Below are positions 28,707 through 37,850 of a stretch of 64,000 bases of DNA, in pieces. Where the stretch lies: assembly GCF_900162665.1 (NCBI RefSeq), contig NZ_LT727809.1, positions 183,539 through 247,538 on the forward strand, in the 5' to 3' direction. The notes beneath the pieces are model-generated. The model saw only the letters and a program-made list of their open reading frames with translations. It searched no databases and had not been told where the DNA came from. This DNA is from Oceanobacillus sojae. GTDB lineage: Bacteria; Bacillota; Bacilli; Bacillales; Amphibacillaceae. A program made the translations under genes and the position numbers. The stretch's first letter is position 1, and each line of letters starts with the position of its first letter.

Positions 28707-28949
28707 TTGAACTAAATAATTTCTCACTGGCCTGATATGTGCTCTTGATCCATTTACGCAGTATGATGAGATAAGCCGGAAATAAATTCATTTATTTCCG
28801 GCTTATCTCATCATACTGCTACCTTTCAGCGGAGCTGAAAGGCGTGTGAATTGGAAAATTCACACGAATGGATCAAATCTAGTATTGTTATAAAACAATA
28901 CGTGCAAGGATTAGCTTGTAACACGTTTTTGTTACATTTATTAGTTCAA
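28707..28949. other. Highly structured element with a four-way (cloverleaf) junction
   Basis: Nested perfect palindromes fill this spacer. An outer 9-bp stem pairs TTGAACTAA (28707-28715) with TTAGTTCAA (28941-28949). Inside, TTGATCCATT (28745-28754) pairs with AATGGATCAA (28867-28876) and encloses three back-to-back hairpins. Hairpin A (28758-28819) has a perfect 29-bp stem with loop TTCA. Hairpin B (28822-28842) has a 9-bp stem CCTTTCAGC/GCTGAAAGG. Hairpin C (28843-28866) has a 10-bp stem CGTGTGAATT/AATTCACACG with a GGAA (GNRA) loop. Further hairpins follow at 28882-28901 and 28917-28936. No T tract follows any stem, so it is not a plain terminator. It may be a structured RNA or a non-autonomous mobile element. 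No ORF lies within. Confidence 0.75.
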
Positions 28950-29156
28950 CTTCTATAAATTATTATTCTTCATCTATAGAAAGAAGTCAAGCAAGACCCC
29001 CAAAGCAGGTTTCAATTCTTTAAATAGAGGGAATAGAAAGATAACAATAAATTGTTTTTGTTATTTTAGGTGAACAATTTATTTTGTAAAACATAATATA
29101 TAGCACATACATGAAACGAAAGTAATCAATATGTTTTCAGTTTAAGGAGTGATAGG

Positions 29157-29345
29157 ATGAAATATGTTATGGAAGCTCTCCGGCGAAAAGAAGCAGAAGA
29201 ACGTCTCCCTGTCATAAAATTAGAGATTGATTATGAATTGGCAACATTGTACGAGGCTATGCAGGATGAGGATACTGTACAAATAATTAAATCCAAAGAG
29301 AGATTAAAGCAGCTTAGTGAACAATGGATGGCTCTCATGGATTAA
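29157..29345 (+). CDS. Small conserved-position protein upstream of suhB (possibly YkzI)
   Basis: A 62-residue, charged, helical protein: EALRRKEAEERLPVIKLE at the start, then DYELATLYEAMQ and a Lys/Glu-rich second helix. There is no signal, cysteine pair or membrane segment. AAGGAG lies about 10 nt before the ATG. The position between yktB and suhB is that of B. subtilis ykzI, so it may be that small protein, but I base this on position only. A hairpin terminator follows. Confidence 0.65.
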   Translation: MKYVMEALRRKEAEERLPVIKLEIDYELATLYEAMQDEDTVQIIKSKERLKQLSEQWMALMD

Positions 29346-29359
29346 TAGGATAGCATCTT

Positions 29360-29408
29360 ACCCTAATATATTGCAGCTTTCCTGATAAGGAAGAGGCGTA
29401 TTAGGGTT
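29360..29408 (+). terminator. Candidate terminator before suhB
   Basis: ACCCTAATA pairs with TATTAGGGT and encloses a smaller CTTTCC/GGAAG stem. The tail TATTTATT is only moderately T-rich. Confidence 0.55.
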
Positions 29409-29507
29409 ATTTATTGATATAAACTCAGGATAAAAAGTTTAAGGTTGGTTTAATGGACAGGAGTTTGATAAAATAAGCTTACTTGAAGTTTTTGGAGGCG
29501 ATGTATA

Positions 29508-30314
29508 ATGAATCAGCAACAAAGACAGGAAATTTATGAAACAGCAAAGAATTGGATATATGAAGCAGGCAGCTTCATTCGTGAGCATATGGATGAGCCG
29601 CTGGATATTGAAACAAAATCGAATCCGAATGATTTAGTAACGGTTCTTGATAAGCAGACAGAGAAATTTTTCGTAGATCATATTCATCAATATTATCCGG
29701 AACATCATATTATTGGTGAGGAAGGATATGGAGACGCATTAACAGAAGTTGATGGAACAATATGGATTATCGATCCGATAGACGGAACAATGAATTTCGT
29801 TCATCAGAAGCGGACCTTTGCCATATCGATCGGAATTTTACATAATGGCGTGGGGGAAATAGGCTTTATATATGACGTTATGGGAGATATTTTATACCAT
29901 GTTAAACGAGGAGAAGGCGCTTTTAAAAATAATACAAAATTAGCTCCGCTGGACAAGGAGAAAAAGCTGGAAGAAGCTATTGTCGGCATGAACCATTTCT
30001 GGTTATGCGAGAACAAACTGGTAGATTACCCGGTGATGCAAAAATTTGTGCGCAAGGTGCGAGGAACACGTTCGCATGGATCTGCGTCGTTGGAATTGGC
30101 GTATGTTGCTGAAGGGATTCAAGATGCTTATCTTGCTTTAAGCCTTTCACCGTGGGATGTAGCAGCAGGAATCATATTGAATGAAGAAGTTGGCGGTATT
30201 GCAGGAGATATTGACGGAAATCCTTGGAATCCTTTGGAAAGGTCATCCTCTTTAGTGGCTAATCCGGCAATTCATCGTCCTATTATAGATTTTATAAAGG
30301 AAGGAAGGAAATAA
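29508..30314 (+). CDS. suhB: Inositol monophosphatase family protein (YktC/SuhB)
   Basis: A magnesium-dependent sugar-phosphate phosphatase. The metal-site motifs are GEEGYG near residue 71, IDPIDGTMNFVH near 89 and SPWDVAAGIILNEEVGG near 214. The 268 residues fit B. subtilis YktC, which acts on inositol monophosphate and related esters in vitro. TTTGGAGG precedes the ATG. Its stop codon abuts the stop of the convergent ylaF-like gene, and its terminator lies inside that gene's 3' end. Confidence 0.92.
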   Translation: MNQQQRQEIYETAKNWIYEAGSFIREHMDEPLDIETKSNPNDLVTVLDKQTEKFFVDHIHQYYPEHHIIGEEGYGDALTEVDGTIWIIDPIDGTMNFVHQKRTFAISIGILHNGVGEIGFIYDVMGDILYHVKRGEGAFKNNTKLAPLDKEKKLEEAIVGMNHFWLCENKLVDYPVMQKFVRKVRGTRSHGSASLELAYVAEGIQDAYLALSLSPWDVAAGIILNEEVGGIAGDIDGNPWNPLERSSSLVANPAIHRPIIDFIKEGRK

Positions 30315-30331
30315 TTATCCCTTCCTTTTTT
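30299..30331 (+). terminator. Terminator of suhB, overlapping a convergent gene
   Basis: GGAAGG pairs with CCTTCC, followed by seven Ts. The T tract lies within the C-terminal Lys codons of the ylaF-like gene on the other strand. Confidence 0.75.
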
Positions 30332-30488
30332 TCTTGTTGGACATTGCAAATCCGAATGTAGAAAATGCCAGTATAATACATAAAATGATAGCCCAAACAC
30401 TTCGGAAAGCAATAGCCAGTCCAACTAAAATAAATAACAGAACAACTAAAATTGCTAACAACAGCATTGGAATGTCTAATTTCTTCAT
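30315..30488 (-). CDS. ylaF: DUF5325 family small membrane protein (YlaF-like)
   Basis: A 57-residue protein with two membrane helices (about residues 7-25 and 29-48, LLLAILVVLLFILVG and WAIILCIILAF) and a basic tail SNKKKRKG. This length and layout match the YlaF/DUF5325 family, function unknown. GGCGG precedes the ATG at 30488. It is too short for a 60-residue ORF cutoff and would be missed by such a scan. It ends exactly against the suhB stop. Its place beside ylaH and ylaI supports the assignment. Confidence 0.78.
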   Translation of the reverse strand: MKKLDIPMLLLAILVVLLFILVGLAIAFRSVWAIILCIILAFSTFGFAMSNKKKRKG

Positions 30489-30643
30489 TTTTCAACCGCC
30501 TTTATTATCTGTCCACAGAATAGTATAAAGGATAGCGCCGAGAACTTCAAAAAACAGACATATAATTTTTTATTTTTCTCTAGTCATATGGAAGCACTTT
30601 TAGTATGATTAAGGGAGCGTAAAGATAAGGTGGCGTTTGAATA

Positions 30644-30952
30644 ATGGTATTAGAGTATATCCTTGAAATGAATGGAACAGAGCATATTTTCTGGATTTTT
30701 TACGTAATTAATTTAATTCTCTCAGCAGTAGCTTATCAGTTGGGCTTTGCTAAGAAGCTTCCGGTTTTAAAAAATATGATTGTATACGTATTATTGATGA
30801 TTGGTACATTCGTCGTAACAATTTTCTCAACAGTAATGAGAATGCCTACAGTAGAATGCTTAATTATTATAATATTTGTATTGGGAATCTATCGTTTTCG
30901 ATTACATCGTGAAAGAAAGAATCGGCAAGACGTGCAGGAAAGTAACTCATAA
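30644..30952 (+). CDS. ylaH: YlaH-like membrane protein
   Basis: A 102-residue protein with three hydrophobic helices (about 13-32, 44-63 and 70-85). The block QLGFAKKLPVLKNMIVY near residue 37 and the ending YRFRLHRER are characteristic of the YlaH family. The function is unknown. The basic tail suggests a cytoplasmic C-terminus. It precedes the convergent ylaI, as in B. subtilis. Confidence 0.82.
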   Translation: MVLEYILEMNGTEHIFWIFYVINLILSAVAYQLGFAKKLPVLKNMIVYVLLMIGTFVVTIFSTVMRMPTVECLIIIIFVLGIYRFRLHRERKNRQDVQESNS

Positions 30953-31002
30953 AAGCACGCAGATTATAGCTCGAATTTCTGGCACATTGAACACGTACTA
31001 AT

Positions 31003-31038
31003 AAAAGCAGAGAATCCATTTTGGAATCTCTGCTTTTT
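31003..31038. terminator. Terminator between ylaH and ylaI
   Basis: AAAAGCAGAGA-TCC pairs with GGA-TCTCTGCTTTT around five bases, followed by Ts on the plus strand. It may serve both convergent genes. Confidence 0.88.
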
Positions 31039-31063
31039 TAGCTGATAAAAAGCTTACGACGGG

Positions 31064-31267
31064 TTATAAGTAGTCATCTACTTTCTTTGTTTCCTGGTAG
31101 AATCGAAACTTACCTGTAGCGAGTCTTTTTTTTGTATTCTCTTCAATGCGTTTATAGCATGGAGTGCATAAATGAATATTTTTTCTGCGGTTACGTAATC
31201 TTTTTGCATGTGGCGAATCATTTTCTATTTCTTCTACTTTATCACATATGGTGCATTTAACCTGCAT
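31064..31267 (-). CDS. ylaI: YlaI zinc-ribbon protein (DUF2197)
   Basis: A 67-residue protein with two Cys pairs, CTIC near residue 5 and CTPC near 37, that should bind one zinc ion. The block HAKRLRNRRKN between them is typical of DUF2197. The function is unknown. I use the ATG at 31267, which puts the family N-terminus MQVKC directly at the start. The upstream in-frame GTG would add seven unrelated residues. GGGGTG lies upstream. Confidence 0.82.
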   Translation of the reverse strand: MQVKCTICDKVEEIENDSPHAKRLRNRRKNIHLCTPCYKRIEENTKKRLATGKFRFYQETKKVDDYL

Positions 31268-31420
31268 TTTTTCACCCCAATTCGACAAAAATAGTAAAAC
31301 GATATCTTTTATTAGTATAGCATAATTTTAAAACCAATTTAAATAATCAAAGTTTGAAAAGGTGAAAAGTGGGAATCATATAACTAAAGTGAATGCCTCA
31401 ATTCTTGAAAGGGTGATTAT

Positions 31421-31693
31421 ATGAAAAAAAGATATGTTGTATCAGCGTTAGGAGCAGTTGGAGCAGGAGTAGCCGGAGTTTTATTGTCAGATAGAAAAAA
31501 ACGAAAAAAAATAAAATCAGCTGCGGGTACACTGAGAGTTTTTGAAAATGCCGGAAAACCTGATGAGTCTTCTGATGAAGAATTAGACCAGCTGGAAAAT
31601 GCAAAGATGGTTTCAGAAGGATCCCAATTTGGAGTACAATATTATAACGAGAAAAAGGATAAAATGCATCAGCTGTCAGAAGAAGATGAATAA
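31421..31693 (+). CDS. Hypothetical small protein with hydrophobic N-terminus
   Basis: A 90-residue protein. The first 22 residues form a Gly/Ala/Val-rich hydrophobic helix (YVVSALGAVGAGVAGVLL) that ends in a strongly basic patch (DRKKRKKIK). An acidic tail follows. The layout suggests a membrane-inserted or membrane-associated protein, loosely like YtxH-type proteins, but I cannot name a family. GAAAGGGTG precedes the ATG. It replaces ylaJ/ylaK in the B. subtilis order. Confidence 0.6.
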   Translation: MKKRYVVSALGAVGAGVAGVLLSDRKKRKKIKSAAGTLRVFENAGKPDESSDEELDQLENAKMVSEGSQFGVQYYNEKKDKMHQLSEEDE

Positions 31694-31700
31694 TACAAAT

Positions 31701-31752
31701 AGCCCGCCTGCTAAATCGCTTGAACTATCAGCATTAAGCAGGCGGGCTTTAT
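31701..31752. terminator. Terminator between the 31.4-kb gene and ylaL
   Basis: AGCCCGCCTGCT pairs perfectly with AGCAGGCGGGCT over a 28-nt loop, with TTTATT following. It lies between convergent genes. Confidence 0.8.
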
Positions 31753-31843
31753 TGCCGCAGAAAGAATGTATAAAATACAGGTAAGCAAAACATTTCTCTG
31801 TGGCAGAAATTTTAACATGTTACATATTAAGAAGAGCTATAAT

Positions 31844-32290
31844 TTAATTTATACGAATCTCCTTAATATCTTTAATTGGATTATCCTGGTTGGAGCCATC
31901 TTTATAATAAAAATGTACAGGACCATCTTCACGCAACGGCTTACCTTTTCTTGAAAAAAGTAAGTAGCCGTTTTTGGCATCTTCTAAAGAGACTTTTTCA
32001 TTATTTCCATTGCTTTTAATGAATTCCGCTTCTTTAGCATCAGCATTAGGTTCAGCATTATTTAAAAAGTCATGTAATGGAATCACATAACTGTTTTTTA
32101 AATATTCTTCTCCTTCCATTTTGGATATGCTTCTGTTAACAGGCGGTTTCTGAAAAATTGACTCACTGCCTTTAATTTCTTCTCTTTCCATAAAAGCTTT
32201 TTCTAATTCAATTTTTCTATCATCAAAAATCCATACAGTAGGATCCAGCGTGATAGGGTATCCGACATTTCCTTTAATCATTACAATCAT
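31844..32290 (-). CDS. ylaL: YlaL-like protein
   Basis: A 148-residue soluble protein. It begins with IKGNVGYPITLDPTVWIFD, has a FLNNAEPNADAKE segment near 78 and ends with GPVHFYYKDGSN near 124. These blocks agree with my recollection of B. subtilis YlaL, function unknown, and the position upstream of ylaN fits. There are no catalytic motifs, signal peptide or membrane segments. AGGAGG lies 10 nt before the ATG. Confidence 0.7.
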   Translation of the reverse strand: MIVMIKGNVGYPITLDPTVWIFDDRKIELEKAFMEREEIKGSESIFQKPPVNRSISKMEGEEYLKNSYVIPLHDFLNNAEPNADAKEAEFIKSNGNNEKVSLEDAKNGYLLFSRKGKPLREDGPVHFYYKDGSNQDNPIKDIKEIRIN

Positions 32291-32537
32291 GTTATTTTAT
32301 CCTCCTAAATTAATTACAGTATGTACAATGAAGCTTAAACCGCGCTTCATCAAAAAATAATGCATGTTCTTTCACTTTATAACAATAGCAAAGATTGGAG
32401 TTACTTTCATCTATTTTAGATTGGATAAAAGAAGTAAACAGAGTAATTTTAGTAATGAACTTAAATTAGATTTGCATTTTTGCGCTTGTAGCGATAATAT
32501 TATATCAAGAATGATAAATGCGGAGGGGATTATATTG

Positions 32538-32819
32538 ATGCCTGATGTAACGATTAATCACCGTGAAAAAGCCCACGCTCTTTTAAAAGCTGATGCTGAA
32601 AAGATACTTCGTTTAATCGAGGTTCAGATAGAAAATTTAACAATGCCACAATGTCCTGTATATGAGGACGTACTGGATACACAGATGTTTGGCTTATCTA
32701 GAGAAATTGATTTTGCCGTTCGCCTAGAATTAATTACAGAAGAAGAGGGACGAAATCTATTAGGAAATCTGGAGAAAAAGCTTAATATATTACATGAGGC
32801 ATCACAAAGTACATTGTGA
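32538..32819 (+). CDS. ylaN: YlaN iron-homeostasis protein
   Basis: A 93-residue helical protein that matches YlaN in length and in the blocks [19 protein letters not shown] (near 9) and [19 protein letters not shown] (near 40). YlaN is essential in low iron in B. subtilis and has been reported to bind iron and antagonise Fur. The longer frame starting at 32364 has no support: GGAGGGG at 32522 points to this ATG. It precedes ftsW as in other Bacilli, but a terminator lies between. Confidence 0.92.
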   Translation: MPDVTINHREKAHALLKADAEKILRLIEVQIENLTMPQCPVYEDVLDTQMFGLSREIDFAVRLELITEEEGRNLLGNLEKKLNILHEASQSTL

Positions 32820-33182
32820 TTATAACTGCCTGTAATTGTGACAGTACTAAAATAAAACTTTGCCAATTGAAAGAACGGCAAGGTTTTTTTATACTATCAC
32901 AGCAAGCATTGTAGAATGTAATACCCATCTAAGCGTATTCAAGAAATAGGAGTATGAAAAGTAAATAAAGATTACTGTAACGAAAGTGAACCAAAAAGAG
33001 ATTTAAAGCTTATAAACTATAGTTTTGAAACTCTTTTTAAATCTTTTAGAGCTCGCTATTGTTTATAATATGTTAAAAAATGTATACTGACAAAAGAGGG
33101 ATAAATAATAACAGCTCTATAGATATTATGCTATACTGTTAAAAATCTCTTAATCTTACATAGTGGCTAGGAGAAAAATATA
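32820..33182. other. Spacer between ylaN and ftsW
   Basis: It holds the ylaN terminator, then an imperfect stem of AAAGAGATTTAAA with TTTAAATCTTT (about 32995-33047), and an extended -10 box TG-C-TATACT at 33129-33137 likely to drive ftsW-pycA. No gene was seen. Confidence 0.45.
32855..32890 (+). terminator. Terminator after ylaN
   Basis: AACTTTGCC pairs with GGCAAGGTT (one G-U pair), followed by seven Ts. Confidence 0.85.
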
Positions 33183-34367
33183 ATGTTAAAAAATTGGAAA
33201 CACTTCGATTTCACATTGATGATCACCCCAATTCTATTAGCTGGTTTTGGAGTAGTAATGGTATATAGCGCAAGTATGGTAGTAGCTGTTGTGGATGGTT
33301 TTAACAGCAATTATTATCTTATAAGGCAATCGATATTCTTTATCGTTGCACTTATCGGGTTTGCCGTCATATCTTTCTTGCCATACCAGATTTATCAACG
33401 ACTGATGAAGATAATCATTATATCCTGTATTGTTTTGCTGGTAGCCGTTCTTTTCTTTGGAGATACAGTGAATAATGCAAGGTCATGGTTTCGTTTTGGT
33501 CCATTCAGCCTGCAGCCTGCAGAGGTTGCCAAGCTTGGTTTAATTATTTATTTGTCTGCTATTTATTCTAAAAAGCAGGCATACTTAGACCAATTTAGTA
33601 AAGGTGTATTGCCACCGCTTATTATCACAGCTGTTGTTCTTGGATTGATTGTGGGACAGCCGGATATCGGAACTGCCTCCATTATTTTTTTAATGGGTTG
33701 TTCCGTGATTTTTGCTTCCGGTATTAAATGGAGGCATCTATTTCTTCTGGTGTTTACCGGACTTATTCTATTGGCGTTTGCAATTCCAAATATGGTAACA
33801 GAGGAAAGGTTATCCCGTTTTACAGGAGCCTATCAGCCGTTCAATTCACCAGATTTAAACGGTTATCAATTAATTCAATCATATGTAGCCATTGGCAATG
33901 GTGGTTTAACAGGAGAGGGCTTAGGTCAAAGTATTCAAAAACTGGGCTTTCTGGTGGAAGGTCATACGGATTTTATTATGGCCATTATTGCAGAGGAACT
34001 TGGCTTTGTAGGTGTTGCTATTGTTTTAGGTCTATTAGCAGCTATTGTTTTAAGAGGGCTTTATATTTCAAGACAGTGCCAAGACAGCTTTGGCTCCTTG
34101 CTTGCACTTGGAATTGCATCGATGGTAGGAATTCAAACCTTTATTAATTTAGGTGCCATTAGCGGGGTTCTGCCAATTACTGGTGTTCCCTTACCTTTTA
34201 TCAGTTATGGAGGATCTTCATTATTATTTATGATGATAGCCATGGGGATTCTTAATAATATCGCTATGCAGGTTAATAAGAAAGAAATTGAAAAGGAAGA
34301 GCTGGCACCCAAATCCGGCTTATTTCAAAGAAAATCTATTAATTCATACAGAGGTGGTAAAGCATGA
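33183..34367 (+). CDS. ftsW: Peptidoglycan polymerase FtsW
   Basis: A SEDS-family glycosyltransferase that polymerises septal peptidoglycan from lipid II together with a class b PBP. The 394-residue protein has about ten membrane helices. Family blocks include VYSASMV near 27, ARSWFRFGPFSLQPAEVAK near 99 (short of the full motif) and GVPLPFISYGGSS near 335. Its partner PBP2B is encoded at the right end of the window. The last four bases overlap the pycA start as ATGA, so pycA is translationally coupled. Confidence 0.94.
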   Translation: MLKNWKHFDFTLMITPILLAGFGVVMVYSASMVVAVVDGFNSNYYLIRQSIFFIVALIGFAVISFLPYQIYQRLMKIIIISCIVLLVAVLFFGDTVNNARSWFRFGPFSLQPAEVAKLGLIIYLSAIYSKKQAYLDQFSKGVLPPLIITAVVLGLIVGQPDIGTASIIFLMGCSVIFASGIKWRHLFLLVFTGLILLAFAIPNMVTEERLSRFTGAYQPFNSPDLNGYQLIQSYVAIGNGGLTGEGLGQSIQKLGFLVEGHTDFIMAIIAEELGFVGVAIVLGLLAAIVLRGLYISRQCQDSFGSLLALGIASMVGIQTFINLGAISGVLPITGVPLPFISYGGSSLLFMMIAMGILNNIAMQVNKKEIEKEELAPKSGLFQRKSINSYRGGKA

Positions 34368-37300
34368 CAGACTTAAAGCAGATTAATAAAGTGTTAGTTG
34401 CAAACAGAGGAGAAATAGCTATACGTGTATTTCGCGCCTGTACGGAGTTAAATGTCCGTACAGTAGCTGTTTACTCCAGTGAAGATTCTTCTTCCTTTCA
34501 CCGGTTTAAAGCAGATGAAGCATATTTAATCGGTGAAGGAAAGAAGCCAATTGATGCTTACTTGGATATTGAAGGAATCATAGCTTTAGCAAAAGAAGTA
34601 AATGTGGATGCAATCCATCCAGGTTATGGATTTCTTTCTGAAAACATTGAATTTGCAAAACGTTGCGAAGAAGAGGACATTATTTTTATTGGTCCGAACA
34701 GCCGGCATTTAAATATGTTCGGTGATAAAGTAAAAGCGAGAGAACAAGCCCTGGCTGCCAAATTGCCAATTATTCCGGGAAGTGATGGGCCGGTTGAATC
34801 TTTAGAAGAGGTAAAAGCTTTTGGAGACAAGCATGGATACCCAATTATTATTAAGGCATCACTAGGCGGTGGCGGAAGAGGAATGCGTGTTGTTCAGGAT
34901 GTAAATGAAGTGGAGAATGCATATGACCGCGCAAAATCAGAAGCAAAAGCAGCCTTTGGTAATGATGAAATTTATGTTGAAAAATTAATTGAGAATCCAA
35001 AGCATATTGAAGTACAGATTATTGGGGATAAACAAGGGAACATTGTTCACCTGTATGAAAGAGACTGTTCGGTACAGCGCCGTCATCAGAAATTAATTGA
35101 GGTTGCTCCAAGCCTGTCTCTAAATAATGATCTAAGAGAAGCAATTTGTCAGGCAGCTGTCGATTTGATGAAAAATGTAGACTATATTAATGCGGGTACA
35201 GTCGAGTTTCTTGTAACTGACAATGATTTTTACTTCATCGAAGTGAATCCACGTGTTCAAGTAGAGCATACAATCACGGAGATGATTACTGGTGTTGATA
35301 TTGTTCAAACGCAAATAAAAATTGCGGATGGTTTTGGATTGCATGATAAGGAAGTCGGCATACCAGAGCAAAGTAAAATTACAACGCAGGGCTATGCCAT
35401 TCAATCCCGCGTAACCTCTGAGGATCCACTGAATGATTTTATGCCGGATACAGGAAAAATTAATGCATACCGCAGCGGCGGCGGGTTTGGTGTCCGTCTC
35501 GATGCCGGGAATGCCTATCAGGGAGCAATTATTTCACCTCACTATGATTCATTATTGGTTAAAGTGTCTACCTGGGCTCTTGACTTTGAGCAGGCAACCA
35601 TTAAAATGGTGCGAAACCTAAAAGAATTCCGTATCAGAGGAATTAAGACAAATATCCCTTTCCTTGAAAACGTTATGCTTCACGAGCAATTTTTATCAGG
35701 GGAATATGATACGACTTTTGTTGATAAAACACCAGAACTATTTATTTTCCCGGTGCGTCGTGACCGTGGAACCAAAATGCTGACGTATATTGCAAATACG
35801 ACTTTAAATGGTGTAGATGGTGCCGAAAAACAAGAAAAACCGGATTTTGATAAATTATTTATTCCAAATACTGAAAATACAGAAATACAGCCGGGAACGA
35901 AGCAAATTTTAGATGAACGCGGTCCGGAAGGGCTTGCAAAATGGCTGAAGGAACAGAAACAGGTATTATTAACAGATACGACATTCCGAGATGCGCATCA
36001 ATCATTATTAGCTACACGGGTACGTACAAATGACTTATTGCATATTGCAGAGCCGACAGCAAAATTGCTTCCAAACCTGTTTTCTGTAGAGATGTGGGGT
36101 GGGGCAACATATGATGTAGCATACCGTTTCTTAAAAGAAGATCCATGGGAAAGATTGCTGCAGCTGAGAAAACGTATGCCGAATGTGTTATTCCAAATGC
36201 TGCTGCGCGCCAGCAATGCTGTTGGGTATAAGAACTATCCTGATAATGTTATTGAATTATTCGTGAAGAAGAGTGCCGAAGCCGGTATAGATGTATTCCG
36301 GATTTTTGACAGCTTAAACTGGGTAGAAGGCATGCAGGTAGCAATTGATAATGTGCGTAAAACAGATAAAATTGCAGAAGCCGCTATTTGCTATACCGGT
36401 GATATTTTAGATACCGGCAGAACGAAATATGATATCGATTATTATAAAAATATGGCAAAAGAATTAGAAACTGCCGGTGCTCATATTCTCGGGATTAAAG
36501 ACATGGCAGGATTACTTAAGCCGGAAGCAGCATATCAGCTGATCAGCACATTAAAAGAAACAGTGGATATTCCAATTCATTTGCATACACATGATACAAG
36601 CGGAAACGGTGTCTATGCGTATTCAAGAGCAATTGAAGCAGGCGTAGATGCAGTGGATGTTTCTGTTGGCTCCATGTCCGGGATGACTTCGCAGCCAAGC
36701 GCACAGTCACTATACTACGCATTAGATGGAACAGAACATCAGCCGGAGCTGAATATTGAGAAATATGAAGAAATCGGACAGTACTGGGAAGGCGTCAGGG
36801 AATACTATAAAGATTTTGAAAGTGGTATGAAGTCACCGCATACAGAAATCTATCACCATGAGATGCCAGGCGGGCAATACAGTAATCTGCAGCAGCAGGC
36901 AAAAGCTGTCGGACTTGGTGATCGCTGGAACGAAGTAAAAGATATGTTTCGTAAAGTGAATGATATGTTTGGAGATATTGTAAAAGTTACTCCATCTTCT
37001 AAAGTTGTGGGAGATTTGGCGCTGTTTATGGTGCAAAACGATCTAGATGAGGAAAAAATTTATGAAAAAGGTGCATCGATTGACTTCCCTGATTCTGTTA
37101 TCGAATTTGCCCAAGGTTACATTGGACAGCCATATCAAGGCTTCCCGGAAGAACTGCAAAAACTGATTCTGAAAGATAAAGAGCCTATTACAGTCAGACC
37201 TGGCGAGCTGTTAGAGGATGTAGATTTTAATGAGATGCGTGATACGCTGTATAATGAATTGAATCGCCCGGTTAACAGCCATGATTTAATTTCTAATGCA

Positions 37301-37804
37301 CTTTATCCGAAAGTATTCAAAGATTATCAAGATTTCTTAAACACGTATGGTGATATGTCTGTTTTAGACACACCGACTTTCTTCTATGGCATGAAACTGG
37401 GTGAAGTGATTGAAGTAGAAATTGAAAAAGGTAAAACATTGATTGTTAAATTAGTTACTATTTCTGAACCGAAAGAAGACGGTACACGTGTTGTTTATTT
37501 TGAATTAAATGGACAATCCAGAGAGATTACAGTTCGGGATAATAATATAGAATCTGCTATTGCAGCAAATCCGAAAGCAGATAAATCAAACCCAAATCAT
37601 TTAGGGGCAACCATGCCTGGAACAGTTCTTGAGGTGCATTGTGCAAAAGGAGATACTGTTAAAAAAGGCCAGCATCTAATGACAAATGAGGCAATGAAAA
37701 TGGAAACTTCTGTACAGGCGCCGCTTGATGGTGTAATTAAAGAAATTCATGTACAGAAGGGAGACTCTATTGCAGTAAATGATTTATTAATCGAATTTGA
37801 GTAA
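34364..37804 (+). CDS. pycA: Pyruvate carboxylase
   Basis: This biotin enzyme makes oxaloacetate from pyruvate, bicarbonate and ATP to refill the TCA cycle. The 1146 residues cover the biotin carboxylase domain (about 1-455, with GGGGRGM near 167 and the ATP-grasp region), the carboxyltransferase barrel (about 530-830, starting TDTTFRDAHQS), the allosteric region and the C-terminal biotinyl domain with AMKM (biotinylated Lys1112). The ATG overlaps the ftsW stop. Both genes end at one strong terminator. Confidence 0.98.
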   Translation: MTDLKQINKVLVANRGEIAIRVFRACTELNVRTVAVYSSEDSSSFHRFKADEAYLIGEGKKPIDAYLDIEGIIALAKEVNVDAIHPGYGFLSENIEFAKRCEEEDIIFIGPNSRHLNMFGDKVKAREQALAAKLPIIPGSDGPVESLEEVKAFGDKHGYPIIIKASLGGGGRGMRVVQDVNEVENAYDRAKSEAKAAFGNDEIYVEKLIENPKHIEVQIIGDKQGNIVHLYERDCSVQRRHQKLIEVAPSLSLNNDLREAICQAAVDLMKNVDYINAGTVEFLVTDNDFYFIEVNPRVQVEHTITEMITGVDIVQTQIKIADGFGLHDKEVGIPEQSKITTQGYAIQSRVTSEDPLNDFMPDTGKINAYRSGGGFGVRLDAGNAYQGAIISPHYDSLLVKVSTWALDFEQATIKMVRNLKEFRIRGIKTNIPFLENVMLHEQFLSGEYDTTFVDKTPELFIFPVRRDRGTKMLTYIANTTLNGVDGAEKQEKPDFDKLFIPNTENTEIQPGTKQILDERGPEGLAKWLKEQKQVLLTDTTFRDAHQSLLATRVRTNDLLHIAEPTAKLLPNLFSVEMWGGATYDVAYRFLKEDPWERLLQLRKRMPNVLFQMLLRASNAVGYKNYPDNVIELFVKKSAEAGIDVFRIFDSLNWVEGMQVAIDNVRKTDKIAEAAICYTGDILDTGRTKYDIDYYKNMAKELETAGAHILGIKDMAGLLKPEAAYQLISTLKETVDIPIHLHTHDTSGNGVYAYSRAIEAGVDAVDVSVGSMSGMTSQPSAQSLYYALDGTEHQPELNIEKYEEIGQYWEGVREYYKDFESGMKSPHTEIYHHEMPGGQYSNLQQQAKAVGLGDRWNEVKDMFRKVNDMFGDIVKVTPSSKVVGDLALFMVQNDLDEEKIYEKGASIDFPDSVIEFAQGYIGQPYQGFPEELQKLILKDKEPITVRPGELLEDVDFNEMRDTLYNELNRPVNSHDLISNALYPKVFKDYQDFLNTYGDMSVLDTPTFFYGMKLGEVIEVEIEKGKTLIVKLVTISEPKEDGTRVVYFELNGQSREITVRDNNIESAIAANPKADKSNPNHLGATMPGTVLEVHCAKGDTVKKGQHLMTNEAMKMETSVQAPLDGVIKEIHVQKGDSIAVNDLLIEFE

Positions 37805-37805
37805 G

Positions 37806-37850
37806 CAAAATAACCTCTCCTGGTAAGTTGACCAGGGGAGGTTATTTTGT
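37806..37850 (+). terminator. Terminator of ftsW-pycA
   Basis: AAAATAACCTC-CCTGG pairs with CCAGG-GAGGTTATTTT around an 8-nt loop, directly after the pycA stop. Confidence 0.92.

Noticed and set aside
28758-28819. The 29-bp hairpin as an ordinary terminator of yktB or of the downstream gene
   Set aside because: No T tract follows on either strand, it is far upstream of both genes' 3' ends, and it is one arm of a larger junction.
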